Positions 1 to 11,610 of a DNA stretch of 64,000 nucleotides are shown piece after piece. The notes beneath the pieces are model-generated. The model was given only the letters and a program-made list of their open reading frames with translations, was not told the DNA's origin and made no database searches. Where the stretch lies: positions 3,955,001-4,019,000 of the forward strand of contig JAYKKM010000149.1 of assembly GCA_035772405.1 (NCBI GenBank), given 5' to 3'. The DNA comes from Chrysogorgia sp. JL179-B06. Taxonomy: Eukaryota; Cnidaria; Anthozoa; Scleralcyonacea; Chrysogorgiidae. Numbering within the stretch: position 1 is the first letter of the stretch; each line of letters starts with the position of its first letter. The position numbers and the translations under genes are program-made.

Positions 1-462
1 GGCTTAGCTTCTAAAATGTTCCTTTCATCGTGAAAATTAAGTGATTTTATTATATGGCACAAGCTACTTCCGGTGAAATTGTGTGCTGAGACACGTCACG
101 TGTCGGTCCGTTATTTCTCGTAATACCATGATCGCCTCGGATTCTTTTGTTCTCTCCGGGAATTTAATCGCTAATTTCCCTCATTGCTCATGCAAGAGGG
201 AAATTTTGCCATTGTCTTCTAAATTTCCCTCATTCCTACGATATGCATGCGGGAAATTTAGTAGAACACAAAGGATTTCTTTGTCCCGTGCATGTGAATG
301 AGGGAAAATTAGAAGACAAACAAATCCTTTCTTTTCCACTAAATTGCCCGCTTGCATATCATTTCCAGACGGGAATCTTATAAGACAAAGGACTCTGCCT
401 CCAACCACGGGCTAGATAAGGTTCTCAAAGTTTTCCTCGGCGATCATAATATTACAAACTGA

Positions 463-611
463 TACCATGACTTGTCGGGAAATTAGCGATTAAATTGCCC
501 TTCGCCTCGGGAAGATTTGTAAAAGTCCTCGGGAATCGCCCTCGGACTTTCACAAATCTTCCCTCGGCGGCGGGCAATTTAATCGCTAATTTCCCTCAAG
601 TCATGGTATTA
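463..611. repeat. Short foldback MITE
   Basis: The left half, beginning ACCATGACTTGTCGGGAAAT, is repeated in inverse at the right end (GGAAATTTCCCTCAAGTCATGGT-like), leaving a loop of about 15 bases around 530-545. The DNA could fold into a hairpin of about 65 bp. The stretch 118-400 carries related GGGAAATTT/AAATTTCCC fragments, so several partial copies sit side by side. There is no coding capacity. I see no clean target duplication. Confidence 0.65.
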
Positions 612-1060
612 CTTATAAGTAATGGACCGGTTCGGATTACCGATTTTGTCAAATATTTTGTTTACAAAGAAACAAACCGAACAACGATAGGCACTACAGT
701 AAATTAAGCACTACTGTTAGTGTAAATCATGTACGAGTCGGACGATGAACAATCTAAAAGAGAGTCTTACTATCATGAAAGCAATAGTAGAACAAGAACA
801 AGATATATAGTAAACCTCTTATTAACCTCGACCGCTTGGTCATTACGGCGAAACTCGCCCTAGGGGCTCGGTCCGTACTGTCAAGACCTCGGTCTGATAT
901 TTTCCCGTAAAAACGTGAAAAGGTTTCCTGTAACGCTAAAAGGTAGAACGAGTATCAAAGTCTATAGCTATGTTTGTTTTGAGTGAAATTTGTTGTACAA
1001 CAGTATCTTGTCCTTGTCATTCAAAGCATTCGTAGAGGCAAAACCCCTCCGCGTTAAGAT

Positions 1061-1811
1061 GGCTCGATAGTCTAAATCACGAGAAATTGCATTTTCTCCC
1101 ATAAAATGTTTTGTAATGCAGATCTGAGCTCTATTTTGGCAACCTCGCTCCCAGGGCATTTTGCCTCCACGGTGGAAGGTCGGCGAAAATGGCCCTGGGA
1201 TCGGCTGGTCACATGACACCCAGAATTTCTGGGTGTTAATTAGATATGATAATTTTTGTTCCATTGCCTTTGTCTACTTTGTTGACCTGAATAATTGAGA
1301 AATATTTGAAGAAGCATATATCCAATTTAGCGAAAGCTGTCACTTCTAACTTGCTGTGAAATACAGCATTCAGATTTAAATGAATAAATTATACTCGGCT
1401 GTTTTATGACAAGCCAATCGCATTATAGAATGGACCAGCCGATCCCAGGGCCATTTTCACTGACCTTCCGCCGTGGAGGCAAAATGCCCTGGGTACGAGG
1501 TTGCTATTTTGGTTCATTGCATAGCTCTAGCGGTGCAGGGTCTTGATTATTGAAACGTTTCACACTTGTAGCATTTGTATATCTAGAGAAATTGTGTTTA
1601 TGATAAGTGGAAGATTTTATGCAAATTAGTTTTCTTGATTTCTTGGAAACACGATTTATCCACTAAGGTAAACTTTGAGTGTATAAAACCTTTCAGTAAA
1701 TAAGACAACCTGCACTAGAGCTATTTAATGAACCACGATGAAGCTCAGATCTGCATTACAAACATTTTTATGCGGAAAAATACAATTTCTCATGATTTAG
1801 ACTATCGAGCC
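1061..1811. repeat. Foldback element interrupted by a MULE-type MITE
   Basis: The arms 1061-1131 (GGCTCGATAGTCTAAATCAC...) and about 1742-1811 (...GATTTAGACTATCGAGCC) are inverted copies with scattered mismatches. The MULE-like MITE at 1140-1503 lies between them, beside the left arm, so it inserted into an older foldback. No protein is recognisable. Confidence 0.6.
1140..1503. mobile_element. MULE-type MITE, copy 1 (9-bp target duplication)
   Basis: The element starts CAACCTCGCTCCCAGGGCAT and ends TGCCCTGGGTACGAGGTTG, giving long terminal inverted repeats that also share GGCCCTGGGATCGGCTGGTC-type subterminal sequence. It is flanked on both sides by the identical 9-mer CTATTTTGG (1131-1139 and 1504-1512). 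Nine-base target duplications are typical of Mutator-like elements. It is a 364-bp, non-coding, shorter relative of the copies at 54460 and 56309. Confidence 0.8.
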
Positions 1812-2115
1812 AACTTAAATGTTTGAACAATATATTTGAAGAAATTCATTTGGCTGAATGACACATACAGCTAATAATGAAAGCGTGTGAATACAGTAGC
1901 ATTGCGCTTAGCACAGAAACGAGGCGCGTGGGTAAAAACAAACCAACTCGGAAAATGTTCTGATGGCCGCCGCATGGCGATGACACAGTGTTTGGATACA
2001 AAAATGACTTGTTTTTACCTCAGTTTGAACAACATCCGAATAGGAAACTTCGAAAACTTTTCCGTGAGTTTGTGAGAATATTCGGGGACAATTTAAAGTG
2101 GCAATGAATCGAAAA

Positions 2116-2479
2116 TTAAGTTTGTCTTATTTGAAAGAACTCTTAAAATAATGAAGAACATCTAGTTACAGTTCTTCCATATTTAGACTTAGGTGAGATA
2201 ATCTATGACGTCACACGGTTACACAACATTTTAACATATTAGAAATTTGTGTATATCTTTGAGATTTTTTAACAAAATCACTTAAACGTTTACATAGTGC
2301 TATAATCCATGAAACTAAACATAAAGAAAAGTTTGAAAAAAAATATGTGAAAATGTTGTGAAAACCGTGTGACGTCATAGATTATCTATAAATATCTCGA
2401 GAACCAAGTGAATTATAAAAGAGCTGTAAATTGATGTTCTCCGTTATTTTAAGAGTTCTTTCAATTAACACAAACTTAA
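2116..2479. mobile_element. MITE just upstream of a MEGF8 exon
   Basis: The ends TTAAGTTTGT...GAAAGAACTCTTAAAATAA and the inverse TTATTTTAAGAGTTCTTTC...ACAAACTTAA pair over roughly 120 bases each, including the subterminal GATAATCTATGACGTCACACGG. It ends 47 bases before the coding exon at 2527, so it forms the end of the preceding intron. The target duplication is unclear (TA-rich). Confidence 0.7.
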
Positions 2480-2526
2480 TAAAGATCACAGCATCAATTG
2501 TGTTTTTTATCTTTTTATGGCAACAG

Positions 2527-2710
2527 TAAATGTATTCCAGTATGTCCTCGAGGATGCGTCAATGGCCATTGTATTGATCCTGACGTTTGCCGGTGTCATT
2601 TTGGCTTCGTTGGTCCAAATTGCTCTACTTTGTGCAAGTGCTTTGGAAATGGAAACTGCATGGATGAAAGTCAGTTGAATAATTGCACAGATTGTCGCAA
2701 CAACACAACG
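2527..2710 (+). CDS. MEGF8/attractin-family gene, first exon in window (EGF-like)
   Basis: The exon is bounded by a cag acceptor (phase 2) and a GTACTT donor (phase 0), and encodes 61 residues. The cysteine pattern CPRGCVNGHC / CRCHFGFVGPNC is a classic EGF-like module. It is followed by the start of a laminin-type EGF (CKCFGNGNC, CTDCRNNTT), which is completed in the next exon. This fits the extracellular EGF/laminin-EGF section of MEGF8- or attractin-type single-pass receptors. Exons encoding the N-terminal CUB, Kelch and PSI regions are expected to the left of the window. No start codon belongs here. Confidence 0.8.
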
Positions 2711-3182
2711 GTACTTAAACTAAATTATTTATAGATCTTATAACTTCCCTATAATTTCTTGCTTTTGAGCTTTGCAATTTCTCGATTCTTGATCATATTT
2801 TCACTTTCGTTATCGGATTTAAAGTACCCCTGCGACGAAATATCACATTACGTTTCCTGGCATTTTTTTGTTACAGAACATCATTTTAGGTTAATAAATG
2901 TTCGCATTTGCCAAAAAAGTTAGCAACAAACATTCTATCACAAGAAATTTAACCTCCAAAGTCGCCCAAATTTTGTCCGCAATTGCTCAAAACTTGTTCC
3001 AGACGAGCCCGCGATTCCACAGCAGAGTATGTGATTGTGGCGTCAGAGACTCAACAAGTGACCAAGCTTTATGGCAATTATACGACAAGTTACAATAGAA
3101 AGTTTTCCCCAAGTAGCTTTATATTCATACACAACTAGCCACGTGTTGAGTTTTGACGTCACTTCCTCTAATCGCAACCTAA

Positions 3183-3393
3183 AGGCCCTTCTACACGATA
3201 CGATTCATCGTATACGATTGTCATTCTGGCGTACATTGTCGCATACGATTGTCGTAATGGCGTATGTTATTGTTTGCACACGACATAATTCTTGTTTATG
3301 ATTCGATGGCAAATGTTAACACACGTGTACAGTTTGATCACATACACCAAGATCACAATCGTATACGACAAATCGTATCGTGTGGATGGGCCT
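3183..3393. mobile_element. PIF/Harbinger-like MITE, TAA target duplication
   Basis: The ends AGGCCCTTCTACACGATACG and CGTATCGTGTGGATGGGCCT are inverted, and the subterminal CGTATACGATTGT is also mirrored. TAA flanks both sides (3180-3182 and 3394-3396), as in PIF/Harbinger elements. It is 211 bp, non-coding, and lies in a MEGF8-gene intron. A related left end occurs at 17442. Confidence 0.7.
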
Positions 3394-3396
3394 TAA

Positions 3397-5571
3397 GCGT
3401 CCGGAATATGCTCGAGTAATGGCGGCCGTATAATCTCGTATAAAAACAGTCTGAAAAGGCGACTTCCCATGCTCGCAATTGCTTGAAATTTGGCAAGTTA
3501 AGTGAGAACACCATGCTCTTTACAAATATGTAAAAATTCGGGATACCAAACTACCAAACGCTTTTTTGAAAAAAAGTGGAGAACCGATATGTCGGTTGAC
3601 CAATATACGGTGTTTATTCCACCATTGGTCACAAATTGTAGTCCAACGAATTCTAGCAGATCATAAATACTTAGAAAAACAATATTTTATTCGTTAAGTG
3701 ACAGCTGTACAAACTATAAAATAACTCAAGAAAATAAAAGTTAAGGGAAAGTAAATTTCAAGTGTTACACTGTTACGATATTAATATTTATTATACTTTT
3801 ATAAAACTCGTTAATAGCTCATGAGGAAAACACAAAGGAAAATCTTGACCGTATCGTGTCTTTATAATGGCACCTAAATTAAATATTCTTTTGTATTAAT
3901 TTAAACTAGCCTTTCTGACTTCGTTCATGTGTCTGTAATTCCAAAGAATCAAAGAGGTCTATATGGTGATAAAGATTCGTCTTCTCGGCGAAAATGGCTT
4001 GAATCACTGAAATAGTTGGTAAACATCGTTATTTAGATGCAGTCGTTTTTGAAGCCGTTCAAAACACTCGCAGCATTGTTTTATGGCGGGACTAAAACAC
4101 TCGACTATCGCCTCGTATTTTATCCACCCGATAAAACACTGCTGCTCGTGTTTTAAACTGTACAAAAAGCAGTGTTTTGTAAGGAGTTTTGCCACTAACA
4201 AAATCCGATACTGGAATCGAACACTGCACATGAATTATTAGTGATAATCTGTATTAATCTCACACGTGCCCAATTATCGTGATTCAATACTGTAATTTTT
4301 GTTCGGATATGGGAGTATTTTACCAGGAACAAAAACAATTGTAGAACCATAATCCAGTACATCCGGGAACCAAGTGGCTTATTACTCGCGTGTCACGCTC
4401 GCGAGTGGCATATCAACAAGTCACTTTTCCCGCCTTTTTGGTAATTTTGACTTTTGAGTAGACCCAAGAAGAAAAAAGTTAGATAAAGCCCAATTCCCAG
4501 CATATCGTCGATACAAGTTTTAATAACAAACCCAAATAGATATACAGTCAAATCCTACTATAAATGTCAGATTATTATCTCCCCATACAGAGCAGGAATC
4601 CAAGGTAAACAAGGAGAGGAATACAATAACAAAAGCTAATGTGCAATGATGACTAAGGAGAACTAATGATGAGATTCCAATTTTAAATGATGATCTAAAT
4701 TTTTATAGTCGTGAAAATTTTGCTTCCCAACCCTTAAGAGAAGTGATTTTGTTTACCCAACCATTTAGGGAATTTTCAGTTGCCCAACCCGAGATCAACT
4801 AGTCTTAGCTGTAGTTTTGAGATTTGTCAACAGCACGTCCATGAGTCTAATTTCATTGTCCATATAACTCACAAACATTACACGGTTGCTCAAATATATG
4901 AATTTTATGTTCTCGTTGCTAGAACAATATCTCACTCGTTCGCTGCGTTCATTCTTGAGGTATTGTTCTTGCCATTCGAACATAAAAAATGCATATTTTC
5001 TCGCCACCGTATGATATCCTCTCTGTATGTACATCAATATTTAAAAACCTCAATATTTCTGTACAGCGCACCCCAAAATAGTTGATAATTTTTTTATATT
5101 TTTTATCTGTCCATTCGTTTGCGATATATCTCTCTTCTTTTTACTTTTTTTAAAAATTTCCGCAAATTACAAAGGGTCTGGTATAACTACCTTACGTTAC
5201 GTGACTTAAGGGACGGAAGTCGCTCATAAGAGTTATTTGCTCGTGTATTCTGTTTTGTAGTTATCATCGAAGCGAGTTCAGATAGATATGTTGTGTTTCG
5301 GTTTTCAAATTAATCAGACGTAGATATTATACCTCAACTATAAGTTGTCCAATCAAAGAGCTAGATTTGTACCACGTGACCAGTCAATTTAAACTCGAAT
5401 TCCCGTTGTGGGTATTCGACTCGAGTATCACGCGCGAAACCAAATACAACGCGCGAAAACCAAATAACACACGCGTAAACCAAGACGAGCCTGTAAACAA
5501 TGGAGGAAAAACAAGACATTTCAAGACGTTTTCAAGACAGCATTCAAGATTGTTTCGGTGTAATATATAAT
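3397..5571. other. Intron stretch without recognisable gene
   Basis: This is AT-rich intronic DNA of the MEGF8-like gene. Short open frames exist (for example 4780-5085) but show no family motif and overlap small inverted repeats (4030-4170, 4915-4975). I see no exon with matching phase. Confidence 0.5.
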
Positions 5572-5658
5572 TTATAGACCCTCCGCTCGGGGAATTCGTC
5601 GAAATATTACCCCTCGGGATGATATATCCTCGAATTCCCCTCGCTCCCGGTCTATAAA
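5572..5658. repeat. Small foldback repeat
   Basis: TTATAGACCCTCCGCTCGGGGAATTCG is mirrored by CGAATTCCCCTCGCTCCCGGTCTATAA about 30 bases later. It is a non-coding hairpin-forming sequence inside an intron. Confidence 0.55.
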
Positions 5659-5847
5659 TGATAAGTATTCCATACAAGGAAGTGGCCCACGAGCAAATAC
5701 AAGGCATTGACAAGCAAATAAATTGCCCTCGTACCAGCCCACTATAGATGTGGGATTGTTAACATGTTACGATATGTTAGATTATCCGCTCTTTTTAAGA
5801 AAACTATGTTCGCTAGCCGGATAAGCTGTACGCATATTGTAAACAGA

Positions 5848-6125
5848 TAATTTATCTTTGTTTTAATATATAGTGTAGCTTTGGGAGTTGATTATTTCTC
5901 AAGAAAACGTTCGTCGAAGACAGCCGAAAGTTCGTGTTTTTATTTACAAGATGGTATCTGTATTACGAAAATTATATTTTTTGTAAATAGATCATTTAAC
6001 TTTCCTTTAATATATTCTATAGCTTTGGGGGTGGTTTATTTCTCAAGAAAACGTTTTCCAAACATAGGCGAAAGTTTGTGTTTTTGTTTTGAAGATGGCG
6101 TGCGTATTACGAAAATTATATTTTG
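5848..6125 (+). repeat. Diverged two-copy tandem duplication
   Basis: Two adjacent units of about 130-155 bp share the order TAGCTTTGGG...TATTTCTCAAGAAAACGTT...GAAAGTT...GTGTTTT...AAGATGG...ATTACGAAAATTATATTTT. The copies are clearly diverged. The open frame across them is an accident of the repeat. Confidence 0.6.
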
Positions 6126-6199
6126 GTCATGTTTTAAAATCCACTTTTTTAAAGAAAACTACGTTAGCTATTTTTATAAAAGACTTTATAAAACCCAGC

Positions 6200-6300
6200 T
6201 ATGGGATTAGGGTTAGAAAACTGGTTAGGCGGGCGGTTGGTTAGGGTTGGGACCTTTGTTGTTTTGGGGTCGGTTACAATCCAATTAACTAGGAGGCTGG
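6200..6300. repeat. Telomere-motif-rich repeat (inverse copy at 12530-12655)
   Basis: The tract contains GGTTAGGGTTGGGACC, GGGTTAGAAAACTGGTTAGG and GGGGTCGGTT. The complementary wording (CCTAACCCTAACCCC-like, AACTAGTTTTCTAACCC) occurs at 12530-12655. Together they look like two inverted copies of a repeat with interstitial TTAGGG-like runs. Confidence 0.45.
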
Positions 6301-7886
6301 TACGAGGGTGCAACGTGTCAGCTATTTGCGCGTTAATTCACTCTATTTGCTCGTCAATGCCTTCTATTTGCGCCTCTTTAGGAATACGTACTAGATACCC
6401 CTATCTCATCATGTTCCTTGAGCTATGTCAGAGGTGGCTCGACCCAGGCCTCTTTCGGATTTTTTGGTTTCGGTTTTTTTCTTGCAATAGCAATGTTTAA
6501 AGAGAGATATCCGAGACGAATGGAGCAAACCAAAAATTTTAAACGACCCGATCAGCTATTTTTATATCGAAAACAAAAAACTGTCCAGGGCTGATAGGAT
6601 CGAAATTTAAATGTTATGTTTTAATAACCATTACAGCTACGGCATTCCAGGACGTTCTCTAAAGTTATATTGGCGTTATTGGTGTAAAACATCGTGAATA
6701 AATATTGTATACAAAAAAATATTCAGAATATTTCTGAACATCTGCTCATACTAAATTTCCTGAACATTTTTAGTAAAGGTTTACTTTTAATTATTTTGAT
6801 AAATAACTTTCTTATTTTGACAAATAAATAGTTATCAGGCAATTATGACGTCATAATCACGTCCAATGTTTTCCTATTTACGTCAGAAGTGTAACATATT
6901 ACATATATTAAAGGGCTTTCGCTAAGAACCGGCTGCCACCGCAGCTCCGACGATTTATACAGTGAATGCCAGGGGACAGGTCGTTTATAATATATAGTTG
7001 ATAATATAGTTTTTGCAGGAGTAGTACACTACGCATCCCCTGGCCCTCCATGAATCAGAATGTCCTTTCGGTACCCATGTCTGACACTGACGGGTACAGC
7101 CACCTACTTCAGAAGTAAGCAAAAGCCCTGATATTAGTATTTAGTCTACCATCAACATGTAAAAATTTCGTTGCCATACATCAAATAAATTTGGAGAAAG
7201 AACACCAAAAAAAAACCTTTCTGGATAGGATTAAGGTGTCTGTGAGACGAATTTGTCACCCATCGTTTTTTGCATGAGCGTAACGGGTAGGTATCGAAAG
7301 TTTCTACATTAAAATTGACGAAGCTATGTTGAGATTGGGTCTAGGACATCTGCGATGTCATAATCTTAACCCAACAAAACTCGGACAGTGTAGTAAACAC
7401 GAGGGGTCGCCACCTACCTATACTATCAAATTTTGTGATTGGTTGATTAAAACAATAAAACAATAGAATCAACCACAAAGAAACCATTGTCCTAACCCTA
7501 ACCACTTTTGTTCCCTATACGTATTTACCCAACACGAGAAATGCTTCATTAACTTTAAATTATTCCAATATTAAATAATTCATCAATAACAGCTGTTGCA
7601 AAATCATTTCCCTTGTTTGCTTTGCTTGGCGATAAGACTATGACGTCACAAGCCCTTGAAATAGACCAATGTCAAAGATGGCGGAAAAGTAATGGCGGAC
7701 GGCAATTTTGACAAATCTTATATCGTTGCATCTATTCACCTAAATCAATTAAAACTTCATTATTAGCCGCTTATTTGACATATTCTGATGTTTTACTGTG
7801 TACTTTTAAGGTATAGTTTTATATGTTGGGAAGAAGGGATATTTTGACGTTTATTGAAATTTAGAAATGTTTTCATTTCGTTAAAG

Positions 7887-8027
7887 GGGCGTTCATGTGA
7901 GCGATGTGTTCCAGGATTTATCGGAAAAGAGGGAAGTTGCATTCCTTGTTCTGAGAAATGCAACAAAAACGCTGATGAATGCTATAGCAGTGACGACCAT
8001 AGAAAACTAACTGGTCCAGATTCAGAC
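7887..8027 (+). CDS. MEGF8/attractin-family gene, exon 2 in window
   Basis: The acceptor TTAAAG and donor GTAAGT flank exactly 47 codons (phase 0 in and out). The start GRSCERCVPGFIGK completes the laminin-EGF module begun at 2527-2710: NNTT|GRSCERC is the usual C-terminal part of such a module. CIPCSEKCNKNADEC continues the cysteine-rich region. Direct phase and domain continuity argue that no exon lies between 2710 and 7887. Confidence 0.8.
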
Positions 8028-8149
8028 GTAAGTTATCTGTTATAAACTGCTAGTCCATTGGTAGTCCGTTGGTTAGTCCAATACTGTTGGTAATCCACTA
8101 TCGTTGGTAGTCCAATATTTAGTTGTAATGTATTTGACAATTATATATG

Positions 8150-8620
8150 TAGTTCTGCTAAAGCCAACAAAATGCTTAGTTTTATAAGAAGGTCTTCCTT
8201 TGATATCCGTGACCTGTCCGTATTGCACTATACAATGCAGCTTTAGTCGGGAGTTCCCAAGTCTGGGCGCCGCAGTCTGTGTCGTTAATACTTATCATCG
8301 AAAGAGTTCAACGCCGCGCAACTAAGTTTATTCTGTCGTTGCCATTCAGATCTGATGTCTTGTAGGTTCGATTCATGTCCAGGACTCAGAATAATTTTTC
8401 TGAGGATATGAGCTTGACGATCATCCATGTATAGACTGTCTACTTCAAGCTCTCCCACATTCACCAATCACCACAGCAGTGAATTTGTTTTAAATATCCC
8501 TAAAGTGAATAGCGTAAATTTTCCAAACAGTTTCTATTATAGAACCCCTAGGATAATCTCTGCCATCATATCTGCAAGATGTTATCCTCTCTATTGCTCA
8601 ATTCAAGTCTGAACTGTTAA
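8150..8620 (+). pseudogene. Decayed CR1-group LINE 3' fragment
   Basis: Broken frames spell a reverse-transcriptase C-terminal region: KANKMLSFIRRSS, then SQVWAPQS and ERVQRRATKFILSLPF. The same order (ANRVLGFVRRNS, TQVWAPQ, ERVQRRATKCILKLPF) occurs in the intact LINE at 61209-62894. Multiple stops and frameshifts make it a fossil. It lies in an intron of the MEGF8-like gene in the same orientation. Confidence 0.65.
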
Positions 8621-8881
8621 ATCATTAGAACACGTGAACGATGTCGAAATTCCGCAAACTTTTAAAGCCGTACAGTGTAAAATGTGTCGTCCCCCTATCT
8701 ACAGTAGTCTTCTTGTTAAAATGTGCTGTTAGTTTATTGTTTTTCTTAGGGACCACGTAAGATCTGTTTCCCTATTACTCAATGTAGCAAAGCTTGTAAA
8801 TATATATACTAATATATACTAACGCGGGCACGTTACAGTATCTAATTGCTAATGAATGTCTGTTTCGTGCAATTAAAACAG

Positions 8882-9012
8882 AACAAACAACTAAGTCCGT
8901 ATGGTCCAAAGGACGATCATGTTTGTATATGTAAAGATAACAGCAACGGACAACACTGTCACTCTTGTGAGGATGGATATTTTAAGTTAAGACAAGACTT
9001 GAAATGTGAACG
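8882..9012 (+). CDS. MEGF8/attractin-family gene, exon 3 in window
   Basis: The acceptor AAAACAG and donor GTAAGT bound 43 codons plus two bases (phase 2 out). The peptide carries CICKDNSNGQHCHSCEDGY, the second half of a laminin-type EGF module. The split arginine codon CG|G joins the exon at 10445 across an intron made almost entirely of minisatellite. Confidence 0.8.
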
Positions 9013-9134
9013 GTAAGTCGAAACAAATATTGAATTATGACGACACGCGGAAAGTTGAAAGATTACGCGAGATCGGAGAAGCAAGATATTTCAGCGATCT
9101 AAAATACTTCACCATCTTCTTGAGATATTGTAAT

Positions 9135-10440
9135 GTTTTATGACTATGACTTCCACTGTGATCCTGATTGTTACTGCCATGGGGATGTGACTGCCACTGT
9201 GATTGATTGTGATCGTGATTTTGATCGTGATTGTGACTGCCACTGTGATATTGATTATTATTTTGATCGTGATTGTGACTGCCACTGTGATATTGATTAT
9301 TATTTTGATCGTTATTGTGACTGCCACTGTGATATTGATTATGATTGTGATCGTGATATTGATTGTGATTTGTGACTGCCACTGTGATATTGATTATTAT
9401 TGTGATCGTGATATTGATTGTGACTGCCATTGTGATATTGATTATTATTTTGATCGTGATTATGACTGCCACTGTGATATTGATTATGATTGTGATCGTG
9501 ATATTGATTGTGACTGCCACTGTGATATTGATTATTATTTTGATCGTGATTGTGATTGTGACTGCCACTGTGATATTGATTATGATTGTGATCGTGATAT
9601 TGATTGTGACTGCCACTGTGATATTGATTATTATTGTGATCGTGATATTGATTGTGACTGCCACTGTGATATTGATTATTATTGTGATCGTGATATTGAT
9701 TGTGACTGCCACTGTGATATTGATTATTATTTTGATCGTGATTGTGACTGCCACTGTGATATTGATTATGATCGTGATATTGATTGTGATTGTGACTGTG
9801 ATATTGATTATGATTGTGATCGTGATATTGATTGTGACTGCCACTGTGATATTGATTATGATTGTGATATGGATTGTGACTGCCTCTGTGATCGTGATAT
9901 TGATTATGATCGTGATATTGATATTGATTGTGACTGCCACTGTGATATTGATTATGATTGTGATATTGATCGTGACTGCCTCTGTGATCGTGATATTGAT
10001 TGTGATATTGATTGTGACTGCCACTGTGATATTGATTATGATTGTGATCGTGATATTGATTGTGACTGCCTCTGTGATCGTGATATTGATTATGATCGAG
10101 ATATTGATTGTGACTGCCACTGTGATATTGATTATGATTGTGATCGTGATATTGATTATGACTGCCTCTGTGATCGTGATATTGATTGTGGTCGTGACTG
10201 CCACTGTGATATTGATTATGATTGTGATATTGATTATGATTTTGATCGTGATTGTGTCTGCCACTGTGATTGTCATGGTAATTGTGACTGCCACTGTGGT
10301 TGTTATCGTGATTGTGACTGCCACTTTGGTTTGTGATCGTGATTGTGACTTCCACTGTGATTGTCATGGTAATTGTTATCGTGATTGTGATCCTAATGGT
10401 CATGATCGTGAATGTACCACTGTGAATGTGATTGTGATTG
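9135..10440. repeat. Intron-filling minisatellite (GATTGTGATCGTGATATT family)
   Basis: About 1.3 kb of hexamer-based units (GTGATY, TGATATTGAT, GTGACTGCCACT) are arranged in higher-order blocks of roughly 40-60 bases. The period is a multiple of three and the motif lacks stop triplets in several frames. As a result, open frames of 370-430 codons arise on both strands and are not genes. The tract runs to within a few bases of the acceptor at 10444 and replaces the usual polypyrimidine tract. Confidence 0.9.
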
Positions 10441-10444
10441 GCAG

Positions 10445-10577
10445 GTGCCGGTGTCGTGGCCATGCACGTTCGTGTATACCCAATACTGGTTTGGGTTGTG
10501 ATTGTAAAAACAACACCGAAGCCGCCACATATTGTTTGAACTCAATGCCAAACCAGAACAAGTGTTACGATCAGCAG
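10445..10577 (+). CDS. MEGF8/attractin-family gene, exon 4 in window
   Basis: The acceptor ggcag and donor GTATGA give phase 2 in and phase 0 out. The peptide begins CRCRGHARSCIPNTGLGCDC, the conserved C-x-C-x-GHA start of the laminin-EGF repeats of MEGF8/attractin. It continues with CKNNTEAATYC. The upstream minisatellite stays open in the frame of this exon, so intron retention would not meet an early stop when read from within the repeat. Confidence 0.82.
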
Positions 10578-10609
10578 GTATGATGGGTAGATAAACTACT
10601 ACTTTGTTA

Positions 10610-11228
10610 AAGAGTGAGTGTCAGGGTAGTGCTTTGCGCGCTTGTGTTTTTGTTTTCATACGAATTGATTGCAGTGCATCGCACTATATAATTTGCATGT
10701 GAACTCTAGATTTATTGAGAAATGTTGAAATTGGAGTCCGACCCTGACTTCGGGGCGTTATGAAGTTAATGTTCAAGACGATTTGAACAGTTGCGGTTCG
10801 CTTGTTTGTGAACCACTGCGGGCCGCGCGGTTTTAGTTCCTGAATCTTTGCAAATTCAAATGAACAAAACATCAGAAGAAACAAAATATATTTCTTTACT
10901 ATAGTCACTCATCAAACACTTCCATTCGCAAACTTATTCGCGCTGTTTCAGCAGCATAACCCGGCCTTCCACGCTTCGGAGGCGAAGCGCTCGTAGCAGC
11001 TTCTATGTATCGAAAAGATTACTATAGTAAATGATCAATTTTACGAAAAATATCACAATAATTGATCACTCAGGTATATTTACTTCTTAGAAAACTTGAA
11101 AATGGATAATTTATAAGAAGGATTGATCAAATATCGACGGATTCGTTTGTGAACTGAAATAAGCGTCCCATAAAATGGCCGCCAAGAAGAAAACAAGCGC
11201 GCAAAGCACTACCCTGACACTCACTCTT
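10610..11228. mobile_element. TA-flanked MITE A (AAGAGTGAGTGTCA ends)
   Basis: The left end AAGAGTGAGTGTCAGGGTAG is mirrored by CTACCCTGACACTCACTCTT, with TA on both sides. The subterminal GCGCGCTTGTG/CAAGCGCGC also pairs. It is 619 bp, non-coding, begins 32 bases after a MEGF8 exon, and has a sister immediately downstream. Confidence 0.72.
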
Positions 11229-11260
11229 TAAGAATAAAACCACCTCCTCTCTTAATTTTA

Positions 11261-11610
11261 AAGAGTGAGTATCAACCGTCGTGCATTGCCCGTTTGTGTT
11301 TATCTTTTCGTACGATAACGAAGTGCTTTGAAGTGCTTCGTTGCCAACTACTCCGGAAATTCGCCGAATCTTATCAGAGAACCCTAGAGGCTTTCTCATT
11401 CATCCAATAATTCGAAACGTCAAGTTTTGTGAAAAATGAAAAATAATTACTTGCAAAGGTATGTTTTCTTTCAAATAAAAGACAAAATGAATAATTTATA
11501 TCAAGGATTGTCAAGATATTTACGGATGAGTTCACCAAGGGAATTTCGTGCTTCGAAAAATGGCCGACCGAGCGTGCAATACGTCACTCTTTAACTTGAC
11601 ACTCACTCTT
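11261..11610. mobile_element. TA-flanked MITE B, same family as A
   Basis: The ends AAGAGTGAGTATCA and TGACACTCACTCTT are inverted and TA-flanked. The internal GTCGTGCATTGCCCG is partly mirrored by GAGCGTGCAATACGTC. It is 350 bp and lies only 32 bases from MITE A in the same intron. Confidence 0.68.

Noticed and set aside
4780..5085. 101-codon open frame rich in hydrophobic residues
   Set aside because: It overlaps an inverted repeat and a minus-strand frame of equal length, shows no family motif, and lies in an intron.
8360..8380. tRNA B box (GGTTCGATTC)
   Set aside because: There is no matching A box or cloverleaf nearby. It lies in LINE-derived coding sequence.
9035..10583. Open frames of 370-430 codons on both strands
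   Set aside because: They arise from a stop-free minisatellite whose period is a multiple of three. The peptides are simple (VILIVTAT, DCDCHCDI) and flanked by good splice sites, so the tract is an intron.
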